From the NCBI RefSeq assembly GCF_016598595.1, contig NZ_CP066786.1, forward strand, positions 2,565,501-2,629,500: a stretch of DNA of 64,000 nucleotides, given 5' to 3'. The notes beneath the pieces are model-generated. The model saw nothing but the letters and a program-made list of their open reading frames with translations. It searched no databases and had not been told where the DNA came from. How positions within the stretch are numbered: position 1 is the first letter of the stretch; the number at the start of each line of letters is the position of its first letter. A program made the translations under genes and the position numbers. Positions 8,039-15,919 of this stretch are shown piece after piece. This stretch comes from Martelella lutilitoris (GTDB lineage Bacteria; Pseudomonadota; Alphaproteobacteria; Rhizobiales; Rhizobiaceae).

Positions 8039-8861
8039 CAGACGACGCTCGCTCATCTACTGGATCGTCCTTTCGCCGCTGCTGCTGATCAATCTCTTCC
8101 CCTTTGCGGTGATGATTTCCACCGCGCTGACGCCGGCCGACGAGGTGGTGTCCGGCGACACGCAATGGATCCCCAGCCGTTTTGCCTGGGAAAACTTTGT
8201 GGACATGTGGCAGACGGTCGATTTCGGCACGGCCCTGATGAACTCGCTGGTGGTCGGCATCGTGACGACCGTGCTGACGATCGTCGTTTCGGTTCCCGCC
8301 GCCTATGCCATGGTGAGGCTAGACTTCAAGGGCAAGACGGCCTTCCAGACCTTCCTGCTGATCACCCAGATGTTTTCTCCGGTCGTGCTGGTGATCGGGC
8401 TTTTCCGCCTCGTCGTCGGCATCGGCGCGCTGGATTCACTCATTGCCCTGTCGATCCTCTATTGCTGCTTCCATATCGCCTTTGCGGTTTGGATGCTGCG
8501 CTCCTATTTCGCCTCCATCCCGGCGGAACTGGAACACGCCGCCTGGCTTGAGGGCGCGTCCGCCTTCCACGCCATCCGCACGGTCTTCGTGCCCATGGCA
8601 GCCCCCGCCGTTGCGGTCACGGCGATCTTCACCTTCATCGGCGCCTGGAACGAATACGCGCTTGCGCTCGCCATCCTGCGCTCATCCGAACATTACACCC
8701 TGCCGCTCAAGATCGCGGCGCTCTCCTCCGGCCGTTACCAGGTCGAATGGCATCATGTGATGGCGGCCACCTTCGTTGCCACCATTCCCGTCGCCATCGT
8801 CTTCATGTGGCTGCAGCGCCATATGATCACCGGGCTTTCCGGCGGCGCGGTGAAGGGTTGA
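8031..8861 (+). CDS. ABC sugar transporter permease (MalG/UgpE type)
   Basis: The 276-residue second permease of the importer has six predicted spans and the EAA loop ELEHAAWLEGASAFHAIRTV. I use the ATG at 8031 because it gives the typical short N-terminus MPDRRRSLIYWIVLSPLLL and is preceded by AAAGGA at 8017-8022. An upstream in-frame ATG at 8010 would add seven residues. The start overlaps the previous gene by 8 nt, implying translational coupling. RidA follows 27 nt later. Confidence 0.92.
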   Translation: MPDRRRSLIYWIVLSPLLLINLFPFAVMISTALTPADEVVSGDTQWIPSRFAWENFVDMWQTVDFGTALMNSLVVGIVTTVLTIVVSVPAAYAMVRLDFKGKTAFQTFLLITQMFSPVVLVIGLFRLVVGIGALDSLIALSILYCCFHIAFAVWMLRSYFASIPAELEHAAWLEGASAFHAIRTVFVPMAAPAVAVTAIFTFIGAWNEYALALAILRSSEHYTLPLKIAALSSGRYQVEWHHVMAATFVATIPVAIVFMWLQRHMITGLSGGAVKG

Positions 8862-8888
8862 GATCCAAAAGACAAAGGAAAACACAAG

Positions 8889-9275
8889 ATGTCCACAATC
8901 GAACATTTTCACGCACCCGAGACCTCGCCGAGCGCCGCCCCCCTGAGCCCCGCCGTCCGCGCCGGCGATTTCGTGTTCGTCTCCGGCCAGGTGCCGGTCA
9001 TGGATGAGGGCTCCATCGCTGCCCATGACATCGAGGCGCAAACGACGCAGGTGATGAAGAACATCGAAAAGGCGCTGAGGCTTGCCGGTTGTGAAATGGC
9101 GGACGTCTGCAAGACCACCGCATGGCTGCATGACGCCCGCGATTTTGGCCGCTTCAACAAGGCCTATTCGGCCTTCTTCACGCCCGGCAAGTTCCCGGCG
9201 CGGACCACAAGCGAGGCGAAGCTGATGATCAACATTCTCGTCGAGATCGAGGCCGTCGCCTACAAGCCGCTATAG
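8889..9275 (+). CDS. RidA-family enamine/imine deaminase
   Basis: The 128-residue protein has the YjgF/YER057c/UK114 fold signature: FVFVSGQVPV near the N-terminus and PARTTSEAK followed by LVEIEAVAYK at the C-terminus, with the conserved arginine that binds the carboxylate of 2-iminoacids. RidA proteins hydrolyse reactive enamines and imines such as 2-aminoacrylate that PLP-dependent dehydratases release. Its place between the importer and the amidohydrolase, in a locus with a DSD1-type PLP enzyme, fits protection against such an intermediate. That pairing is an inference; some RidA paralogues have other pathway-specific roles. Confidence 0.9.
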   Translation: MSTIEHFHAPETSPSAAPLSPAVRAGDFVFVSGQVPVMDEGSIAAHDIEAQTTQVMKNIEKALRLAGCEMADVCKTTAWLHDARDFGRFNKAYSAFFTPGKFPARTTSEAKLMINILVEIEAVAYKPL

Positions 9276-9348
9276 GTTCCGAGCACCACGAACGAACAAG
9301 AACGATCCGCCACGAGCAATCGGCGGGCATGATATGGAGTCCTTTGAA

Positions 9349-10554
9349 ATGACAGAAACCGCAGCGCCTGCCGCCTATGACCTTATCCTGAAGGGCGGGC
9401 GCGTGCTCGATGAGCGAAACGGCCTGGATGGCTTTTTCGACGTGGCCGTCAGCGACGGCAAGATCGCCGCCGTCGCAGCGGATATACCCGTCGCCGGCGC
9501 AAAATCGGTTCACGATGTCAAAGGCAGGATCGTTGCCCCCGGCCTGATCGATCTCCACACCCATGTCTATCACAAGGCCACTTCGCTCAGCGTCGATCCG
9601 GATATGATCGCGCGCCGCTCGGCAATCACCACACTGGTGGATGCCGGCAGCGCGGGCGCGGGCAATTATGACGGGTTCCGCGACTATGTGATGGCCAATT
9701 CACCCTATCGCATCCTGGCCTTTCTCAACATTTCCTTTCCCGGCATTTTCGGCTTCGACAAGGGGCTCTTCATCGGCGAGGCGACGCTTCGGGACATGCT
9801 GCCCGTCGATCGCTGCGTGGCCAAGATCGAGGCAAACCGCGACAGGATCATCGGCGTCAAGGTGCGCATCGGCGGACCGGCCACCGGCGAACTGGCGCTC
9901 GGCGCGCTGGAACTGGCGCTGGAAGCCGCCGACAAGGTCGGCCTGCCGCTGATGACCCATATCGGCGGTCCGCCGCCAAGCTATGCCGAAGTCGTCTCGA
10001 TGCTCCGGCCCGGCGATATCCTCACCCATTGCTACCGCCCCTCGCCCAATTCGGCGCTGACGGAAGACGGCGACATCCTTCCCGAAATCACCGCCGCGCG
10101 CAAACGCGGCGTGCTCTTCGACATCGCCCACGGCATGGGCGCATTTTCCTACGAAACGGCGGAACCGGCGATCCGGCAGAACTTCCTGCCGGACATTATT
10201 TCCTCCGATGTCCATGTCGTCGCCGTCGAGGGACCGGGCTATGATCTGCTTCACGTCATGAGCAAGCTCTATAATTGCGGCCTGTCGCTCCCCGACGTGA
10301 TCGGCATGTCGACGAGCCGCCCTGCTCTTTCGATCCGCCGGCCCGACCTCGGCCATCTCGGCGTCGGCGCGCCCGCCGATATCTCCGTGCTCGATGATTG
10401 CGAGTCGGATTTCATCTTTTCCGATGTGCGCGGCGAGGAAAGGCCGGGCAAACGCATCCTCCAGCCCGTCGCCTGCTATCTCGGCGGCAAGGCGATGGAG
10501 GTCGGGCGGCGTCCTTTCGAGGAACCCTTCCTCACGCGTTGCGGCTGTTGCTGA
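9349..10554 (+). CDS. Amidohydrolase/deacetylase-family metallohydrolase
   Basis: The 401-residue amidohydrolase-superfamily protein has DLILKGGRVLDERNG at the N-terminus, the metal ligands GLIDLHTHVYH, a likely carboxylated lysine in IGVKVRIGG, MTHIGG for the next histidine and ISSDVHV with the later acidic or histidine ligands. It resembles the Atu3266/EF_0837 deacetylase group, related to dihydroorotases and D-aminoacylases, which removes acyl groups from alpha-hydroxy or D-amino acids. That subgroup placement is from memory of the family. I use the ATG at 9349, nine nt after a GGAG, not the ATG at 9334 that overlaps this Shine-Dalgarno sequence. It is cotranscribed with ridA upstream and cutC 12 nt downstream. 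Confidence 0.85.
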   Translation: MTETAAPAAYDLILKGGRVLDERNGLDGFFDVAVSDGKIAAVAADIPVAGAKSVHDVKGRIVAPGLIDLHTHVYHKATSLSVDPDMIARRSAITTLVDAGSAGAGNYDGFRDYVMANSPYRILAFLNISFPGIFGFDKGLFIGEATLRDMLPVDRCVAKIEANRDRIIGVKVRIGGPATGELALGALELALEAADKVGLPLMTHIGGPPPSYAEVVSMLRPGDILTHCYRPSPNSALTEDGDILPEITAARKRGVLFDIAHGMGAFSYETAEPAIRQNFLPDIISSDVHVVAVEGPGYDLLHVMSKLYNCGLSLPDVIGMSTSRPALSIRRPDLGHLGVGAPADISVLDDCESDFIFSDVRGEERPGKRILQPVACYLGGKAMEVGRRPFEEPFLTRCGCC

Positions 10555-10566
10555 GGGGCCCGGACG

Positions 10567-11319
10567 ATGGCCATGATCGAGATCTGCGTCGAAGGATTTG
10601 AGGAAGCGCTTGCGGCGGAGCAGGCAGGCGCTGACCGGGTGGAGCTTTGCGCGGCGCTTTCGGAGGGCGGGATCACCCCGAGCATTGCCCAGATCCGCCT
10701 TGCCACGGCGCGATGTTCAATACCGGTCTACGTCATCATCCGCCCGCGCGGCGGCGATTTTCTCTACACAGAGGCTGAATTCGAGGCGATCCTGGAGGAT
10801 ATCGCCACGGCGAGGACAGAAGGCGCCGATGGCGTGGTCACCGGCTTCCTCACCGAGGATGGCCGCATCGATATCGCGCGCATGAAAAAGGCCGTCGCCG
10901 CCGCCCGTCCCATGGGCGTCACCTGCCACCGCGCCTTCGACATGACCCGCGATCCGAAGGAAGCGATCGACGACCTGATCGCAGCCGGCGTCGACCGGGT
11001 ACTGTCCTCCGGCCAGCGCGCCAATGCGCAGGACGGGATCGATGTCCTCAAAGCCATGATCGGCCACGCAGACGGACGCATCATCGTCATGGTCTGCGGC
11101 GATCCGGACCCGCGCCTGCTGTTCGACGGACCGGTCAGACCCGACGCCGTCGACTTCCATTTCGGCGCGACCGGTTACCGCGAGAGCCCGATGCGGTTTC
11201 GAAATCCCCACGTCTTCATGGGCAAGGAACAGGACAACCGCGAATATCGCCGCCGCGCGCTCGACGGCGAAGCCATCGCGGCACGGGCTGAAAGGCTACT
11301 CCGTCTCGCGGCATCCTGA
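10567..11319 (+). CDS. cutC: CutC-family protein
   Basis: The 250-residue CutC TIM barrel begins IEICVEGFEEALAAEQAGADRVELC and contains the conserved PRGGDFLYTEAE, DGVVTGFLTEDGRID, TCHRAFDMTRDP and RVLSSGQ motifs. CutC was named for copper homeostasis in E. coli, but a direct copper role is doubtful. Family members often sit in sugar or amino-sugar catabolic loci, as here between an amidohydrolase and an SDR. It starts 12 nt after the amidohydrolase stop. Family assignment is firm; its biochemical role in this locus is unknown. Confidence 0.9.
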   Translation: MAMIEICVEGFEEALAAEQAGADRVELCAALSEGGITPSIAQIRLATARCSIPVYVIIRPRGGDFLYTEAEFEAILEDIATARTEGADGVVTGFLTEDGRIDIARMKKAVAAARPMGVTCHRAFDMTRDPKEAIDDLIAAGVDRVLSSGQRANAQDGIDVLKAMIGHADGRIIVMVCGDPDPRLLFDGPVRPDAVDFHFGATGYRESPMRFRNPHVFMGKEQDNREYRRRALDGEAIAARAERLLRLAAS

Positions 11320-11391
11320 CCCGCAGGCGGGAACCGAAACGTCACTCCGGCAGTTGATCGGGCATCAGTCCAATCATCCGGAGGTACAGAC

Positions 11392-12159
11392 ATGACACAG
11401 AAGGTGGCACTCGTGACGGGCGCGGGGTCCGGCATCGGCCGCGCTTCGGCGCTCGCCCTAGCAGCCGATGGCATGGCCGTTGGCGTTCTCGGACACACGC
11501 CCGAGGAGAACCAGGAAACCGTCGACGCAATCAGGGCGGAAGGCGGCACCGCGCTTTCGCTTTCGGCCGACGTGACCAGCGCCGAAGAATTGGGCGCGAC
11601 GCTCGATGAGCTGGTCTCCGCCCATGGCCGGCTCGACGCGGTGGTCGCCAATGCCGGCATCAACGGCGTCTGGGCTCCCGTCGACGAGCTTGACCCGGCC
11701 GATTTCGACAGGACGATCGCCGTCAACCTGCGGGGCACCTTCCTGACCATTCGGGCAACGGTTCCCTATCTCAAAAAGGCGGGCGGCGGCTCCATCACCG
11801 TCATTTCCTCGATCAACGGCACGCGCAAGTTCACCTCTCCCGGCGCCACCGCCTACTCGGCGACCAAGGCCGCACAACTGGCGATGGTTCAGCAACTCGC
11901 GCCGGAACTCGGCCAGGCGAAAATCCGCATCAACGCCATCTGCCCGGGCGCAATCGATACGGAGATCGGTGACAACACCGAAATTCGCAACGCCGAGAAA
12001 AGCGGCATCGGCGCAGAGGCACACATTCCGCTGACGAACGACAAAGCCGGCTCTTCCGAGGATATCGCCGCTGTCGTCTCGTTTCTCGCCTCAGACAAGG
12101 CGAGCCATGTTACCGGAACCCCGATCTGGGTCGATGGCGGCCAGAGCCTCGTGACCTGA
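11392..12159 (+). CDS. SDR-family oxidoreductase
   Basis: The 255-residue classical SDR has TGAGSGIG (residues 9-16), VANAGING for the NAG motif, Ser140 region VISSING and Tyr155/Lys159 in YSATK. It ends with the usual VTGTPIWVDGGQSLV. It is distinct from the SDR in the leftward unit, so this locus encodes two dehydrogenases, which suggests two oxidation or reduction steps. GGAGG lies 8-12 nt upstream of the ATG. It is the last gene of the rightward unit and is followed by a strong hairpin. Confidence 0.9.
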   Translation: MTQKVALVTGAGSGIGRASALALAADGMAVGVLGHTPEENQETVDAIRAEGGTALSLSADVTSAEELGATLDELVSAHGRLDAVVANAGINGVWAPVDELDPADFDRTIAVNLRGTFLTIRATVPYLKKAGGGSITVISSINGTRKFTSPGATAYSATKAAQLAMVQQLAPELGQAKIRINAICPGAIDTEIGDNTEIRNAEKSGIGAEAHIPLTNDKAGSSEDIAAVVSFLASDKASHVTGTPIWVDGGQSLVT

Positions 12160-12173
12160 ACGCTTATGAAAAA

Positions 12174-12203
12174 GCCCGCCCTTCGAACGCGTCGAGGGCG
12201 GGC
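12174..12203 (+). terminator. Hairpin after the SDR gene, probable terminator
   Basis: GCCCGCCC at 12174-12181 pairs with GGGCGGGC at 12196-12203, with an inner TCGA/TCGA extension. There is no U-run on the + strand side, but a run of five A precedes it, giving TTTTT on the opposite strand. It lies 14 nt after the SDR stop and probably ends the rightward unit. Confidence 0.55.
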
Positions 12204-12334
12204 GCCCACGGCTTGCTGCAATGAGGGGCCAGGGCCGGTTCATCCCTGCCCTCGACGCCCGCCCCGACGTCTCGACAGGCTCGGAGGGCCGCAATTATCA
12301 ATGCATTTTCGACGTCTGCACGCAGGAGCCTGAA

Positions 12335-12496
12335 ATGTCGGACCCGATCCAATCCGCCACAAGCACGAACCGGAAAGCCAGGGCGCTCAGCAGGTCGACC
12401 GGCTTGCGCGATTGCCTTCGATTTGCCGCATATCTGGAGAAGAAGCGGCTCCGGCGGATCGAAAAAACAAGAGCTGGCCGGAAATATCTCACGTGA
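12335..12496 (+). CDS. Small basic ORF, hypothetical 53-aa protein
   Basis: An ATG at 12335 with AGGAG six nt upstream opens a 53-codon frame, MSDPIQSATSTNRKAR to AGRKYLT. The product is strongly basic, especially the C-terminal half (EKKRLRRIEKTRAGRK), with no membrane span. I recognise no family. The good ribosome-binding site is the main support; the frame is short and could be spurious. It lies between the terminator hairpin and the amino-acid transporter gene. Confidence 0.3.
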   Translation: MSDPIQSATSTNRKARALSRSTGLRDCLRFAAYLEKKRLRRIEKTRAGRKYLT

Positions 12497-12677
12497 GCCA
12501 GCCCGATGCCGCCGGCTGTTGTTGTTCCGGTGACGGCGCCTTTCTTGGCCGTCGCGAACCTCGTGGATCATCTTCGACAGCCAGCGGCAACGACCAGGGT
12601 CAACCACCAGAAGAGGGCCGTTCGCACGGGTTCATTCAACCTGTCGAAGAGGCGACGGACGAAAGGAGACCCGGGCC

Positions 12678-13961
12678 ATGACCATCGAAGCCGAACCGTG
12701 CAAGGAAGAACAGCCGATCCCACCCTCGCGATCTGTTTCCTGGGAACACAGGGACACGCTCTGGTGCATCAGCCTTTTCGGAACGGCGGTGGGCGCAGGC
12801 ATTCTGTTCCTGCCGATCACCGCCGGGCAATCGGGTTTCTGGCCGTTGCTCGCCGTGACGATGCTGATCGGACCGATGGTCTATCTTTCGCACCGCGCCC
12901 TTGCCCGGTTTGTCCTTTCATCGCGCGTCGCGACGTCCGACATTACGGATGTGGTCGAAGAGCACTTCGGCCTGGTTGCCGGCAACCTGATAACGGTGCT
13001 CTATTTCTTCGCGATATATCCGATCGTGCTGATCTATGGGGTCGGCATCACCAACACGGTTGACAGTTTCATCGTCAACCAGATGCATCTTCAGCCCCCG
13101 CCCCGCTGGCTTTTGTCCCTGTCGCTCATCCTGTTGATGATGAGCGTGATGATGGCTGGCGAAAATGTCATGCTGAAGGTCACGGAATTTCTTGTCTACC
13201 CGCTGATCGTCATTCTCTTCGGCCTCTCCATCTATCTTATTCCGAGGTGGAATTATGCCGTTGTGTTTGAAGTTCCGTCAGCGAAGGATTTTCTTGTTAC
13301 AATCTGGCTTACGCTTCCGGTGCTCGTTTTTTCCTTCAATCACAGCCCGGCAATATCCAGCTTTGCCCAGCTGCAGCGGCGCGATCATGGTTCGAACGCC
13401 GTCAGGAAAAGCGATGCCATTCTCAGGGTCACGGCGTCCATGCTTCTGGTGTTCGTCATGTTCTTTGTCTTTTCATGCATCATGTGCCTGACGCCGGAAC
13501 AGTTCATCGAGGCGAAAAGACAGAATATTTCGATCCTCTCCTTCTTCGCGAACGCGTTCGACAATCCGGTCATTTCGTTTCTGGGGCCGGTCGTGTCTTT
13601 CGCGGCAATCGTGAGCTCGTTTTTCGGCCACTATCTCGGCGCGCGGGAAGGGATGCGCGGCATCATAAACCAGCAGGCCCGCAATATGGGATTCGAGACA
13701 AATTCGAGGAAGCTCAATATTTTCATAGTCCTGTTCTTCATACTGAGCGTCTGGATCGTTGCGATCGTCAATCCCTCAATTCTCGGACTTATCGAGACGC
13801 TCATCGGGCCCCTGATTGCGGCGATCTTGTTCCTGCTGCCCATGTACGCCATCCACAAGGTTCCGGCCATGGCCAAATACAAGGGGCGCGTCAGCAATGT
13901 CTTCGTCACCGCAACCGGCATTGCCGCGGTGTCCGCGATCTTCTTCCAGATCCTGCGGTAG
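12678..13961 (+). CDS. HAAAP-family amino-acid transporter (SdaC/TdcC-like)
   Basis: The 427-residue inner-membrane protein has about eleven spans. The N-terminal [19 protein letters not shown] carries the G-x-A-V-G-A-G-x-L-F-L-P signature of the hydroxy/aromatic amino-acid permeases, which include SdaC, TdcC and YhaO. These import serine or threonine by proton or sodium symport. GAAAGGAG lies 8-15 nt before the start. Base composition is a little more AT-rich than in neighbouring genes, a possible sign of separate origin. Serine/threonine is the likeliest substrate, matching the beta-hydroxy-amino-acid theme of the adjacent locus, but specificity is inferred. Confidence 0.85.
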   Translation: MTIEAEPCKEEQPIPPSRSVSWEHRDTLWCISLFGTAVGAGILFLPITAGQSGFWPLLAVTMLIGPMVYLSHRALARFVLSSRVATSDITDVVEEHFGLVAGNLITVLYFFAIYPIVLIYGVGITNTVDSFIVNQMHLQPPPRWLLSLSLILLMMSVMMAGENVMLKVTEFLVYPLIVILFGLSIYLIPRWNYAVVFEVPSAKDFLVTIWLTLPVLVFSFNHSPAISSFAQLQRRDHGSNAVRKSDAILRVTASMLLVFVMFFVFSCIMCLTPEQFIEAKRQNISILSFFANAFDNPVISFLGPVVSFAAIVSSFFGHYLGAREGMRGIINQQARNMGFETNSRKLNIFIVLFFILSVWIVAIVNPSILGLIETLIGPLIAAILFLLPMYAIHKVPAMAKYKGRVSNVFVTATGIAAVSAIFFQILR

Positions 13962-14011
13962 GCAGAACCGTTGCCGGCACGCCGGGCCACGACCGGACAG
14001 GCAAAATGAAG

Positions 14012-14041
14012 CCCGCCCTCCTGAACATTGGACGGCGGGCG
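14012..14041. terminator. Hairpin between convergent genes
   Basis: GCCCGCC at 14012-14018 pairs with GGCGGGC at 14035-14041, with further CC/GG pairing inside. Read on the minus strand it is followed by TTCATTTT, so it best fits termination of the DUF982 gene. It may also stop the transporter transcript, since it lies 50 nt after that gene's stop. Confidence 0.55.
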
Positions 14042-14068
14042 TTCGATGAAGGTTTCAAAGCAGAAGAA

Positions 14069-14380
14069 TCAGGCAAGACTGCCGGCGGATGGCGCGGTCG
14101 TTCGCGTCGCTCTCACTGCACCGCCGCGCGGCGCCTGCTGCATGAGACCCGCCTCCAGCATGGCCGAGATAAAGGCCTCGCGGGAAACCTCCAGCTTGCC
14201 GTTGTGTGCGGCGGCTTCGGCGCAGAGGCCGGAAGCGCTCAGATAATGCCGGCCTTCCTTCTTGCGGCAATGATCCCGCAGGAAATCCGCGGCCTCCTCG
14301 GGACCTTCGATCGTGACGGCATCGCCATTCGCCGTCAGCACATGCACGGGGATGCTCCAATATGTGGCAAGCTTGGACAT
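14069..14380 (-). CDS. DUF982-family protein
   Basis: The 103-residue protein matches the DUF982 layout: WSIPVHVLTANGDAVTIEGPEEAADFLRDHC, then GRHYLSASGLCAEAA and SREAFISAMLEAG. The family is small, cytoplasmic, of unknown function and nearly confined to Rhizobiales. I start at the ATG at 14378-14380, which has GAGGAAA upstream and begins MSKLATYWS. A longer frame from 14434 would add 18 residues with no conserved sequence. It stands alone, convergent with the transporter gene. Confidence 0.85.
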   Translation of the reverse strand: MSKLATYWSIPVHVLTANGDAVTIEGPEEAADFLRDHCRKKEGRHYLSASGLCAEAAAHNGKLEVSREAFISAMLEAGLMQQAPRGGAVRATRTTAPSAGSLA

Positions 14381-14576
14381 GTTTTTTCCTCGTCTCGTTT
14401 TCCGCCATTGCCGGCAAAAGCCGACATCTGTCACTCAAGAACCAAAAAACCGGCAATTTGTTCCTGCGATTTTCTCAATAAAAACCAATAGTGTGGCGGC
14501 CTGGCGGCGGCGATTTGCACAGTCCGGGACGGCGCGCGTTCAGGCAGCAAAGACGAGCCCCGGAGCGGCCCGCGCC

Positions 14577-15593
14577 TTACCGGCCAGCCGCGGCGGTCGA
14601 CTGGCGGACGATCAGTTCGGTCGGCAGCGTGATCCGGTTGCTCGGCGCATCGAGCCCGCCGATCCGGGCCAGAAGCGTGTTCATCGCCGAGCGGCCGATC
14701 TGGCGCAGCGGCTGGCGGATCGTCGTCAGCGGCGGATGCATCTGCTGGGCGATGGCAATGTCGTCAAAGCCGATCAGCGATATGTCTTCGGGAATCCGCA
14801 ACCCCTTCTCCCTGAGCGCCTGGCTGGCGCCGAGCGCGCTGATGTCGTTGGCGGCGAAAATCGCCGTCGGCCGGTGTTTCAACGCCAAAAGCCGCTTTGC
14901 CGCATCGAAGCCGCTCTTCTGCAGGAAGTCGCCACCGACGACGAGATCCGGATCGCGGTCGAGGCCGAACTGGGCGACGGCATCACGATAGCCGGCGAGA
15001 CGCTCGCGCGCGGAACGCAGGCGGTTGTCGCCGGAGATGAAGCCGATGCGCCGGTGGCCGAGATCGGCGAGGTGGCGCACGGCAAGCCGCGCCCCCTGAT
15101 AGCTGTCGCCGTCGACCGAGGGAAAGGGCGGATCGTCATAAAGCGTATCGATCGTCACCACCGGCAACGCTTCGCTGGCGATCTGCTCCAGATAGCTCGC
15201 CTCGTAAGGCAGGATGGCGATGATGCCGCCGGCAATCTGCTGCAAGAGGCTTGCCACGCTGCTCGGCGCGGTGCTGTCGCGGTCGGGCAGCGAATAGACG
15301 AGCGCCTCGTAGCCGGCGCTTTTCGCCGCGCCGCTGATGCCGAGCACGATGTCGCTGGTAAAGGGCGCATGCAGTTCGGCCATCACCCCGATGATTCGCG
15401 AGCGGCCGTTGGAGAGCTTCTGGGCAAAGGGATTGACCGAATAGCCCATCTCGTCGGCGATGCGCAGGATATCCTCGCGCGTTTCGGCCGAAACGCCCGG
15501 CTGGTTGTTGAGCGCGCGCGACGCCGTCATCCGCGAGACGCCCGCGACTTTTGCAATTTCGGCCAGCGTGGCCGCCCGCTTCTTCACCGCCAA
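14577..15593 (-). CDS. LacI-family transcriptional regulator
   Basis: The 338-residue repressor has an N-terminal helix-turn-helix TLAEIAKVAGVSRMTASRALN at about residues 9-29 and hinge helix NPFAQKLSNGRSR. A periplasmic-binding-protein-like effector domain follows, with motifs such as IGFISGDNRLRSARERLAGYRDAV. It is divergent from the beta-glycoside importer and GH3 operon; the shared intergenic region contains a matching LacI-type operator, so it most likely represses that operon until a sugar inducer binds. The inducer is unknown. Confidence 0.92.
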   Translation of the reverse strand: MAVKKRAATLAEIAKVAGVSRMTASRALNNQPGVSAETREDILRIADEMGYSVNPFAQKLSNGRSRIIGVMAELHAPFTSDIVLGISGAAKSAGYEALVYSLPDRDSTAPSSVASLLQQIAGGIIAILPYEASYLEQIASEALPVVTIDTLYDDPPFPSVDGDSYQGARLAVRHLADLGHRRIGFISGDNRLRSARERLAGYRDAVAQFGLDRDPDLVVGGDFLQKSGFDAAKRLLALKHRPTAIFAANDISALGASQALREKGLRIPEDISLIGFDDIAIAQQMHPPLTTIRQPLRQIGRSAMNTLLARIGGLDAPSNRITLPTELIVRQSTAAAGR

Positions 15594-15843
15594 AATGCGA
15601 TCCCCCGTCGCGCCCTCAACGGCGTCGCGCGCGCGGCATCGGCTGAAGATACCTGAACGATCAACGCCTTATTCCCCTTGCAGCTTTCCCCAGCGCTCGG
15701 CCGGGCAAAGGTTTCGATTAGCACAGTTCCGTCACAATAGCGACACGAACGCACGGGCCGTGCCATCGGCCCTTCGCTCCGCTCGCTCGCACGGCTGATT
15801 CCACATCGGAAATCCATCGCTTGTTTACAGATAACGAAACCTG
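15594..15843. other. Upstream part of divergent intergenic region, no gene seen
   Basis: About 250 nt next to the start of the LacI-type regulator gene. I see no convincing ORF with a ribosome-binding site and no long repeat. It should contain the regulator's own promoter. The recognisable control elements of the operon lie just to the right, at 15844-15873. Confidence 0.5.
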
Positions 15844-15873
15844 ATTGACACATCGTATCGTTACCGGTAACGT
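15844..15873 (+). promoter_or_regulatory. Promoter with LacI-type palindromic operator
   Basis: A consensus -35 box TTGACA at 15844-15849 is followed by a perfect 14-bp palindrome CGTTACCGGTAACG at 15859-15872, with a central CG as in most LacI/PurR/GalR operators. The palindrome covers the expected -10 position (TAACGT at 15868-15873, spacer 18). A repressor bound here would block RNA polymerase. It lies 47 nt before the binding-protein ATG, and the divergent LacI gene is the obvious regulator. Confidence 0.75.
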
Positions 15874-15919
15874 ACCTCATATCGTAAGATTTACAACTTG
15901 TCTTGCATGGGAGGACACA

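Noticed and set aside
10567..11319. CutC as evidence of a copper-resistance island
   Set aside because: No copper ATPase, oxidase or regulator is near; the surroundings are catabolic, so the copper name should not be read as function.
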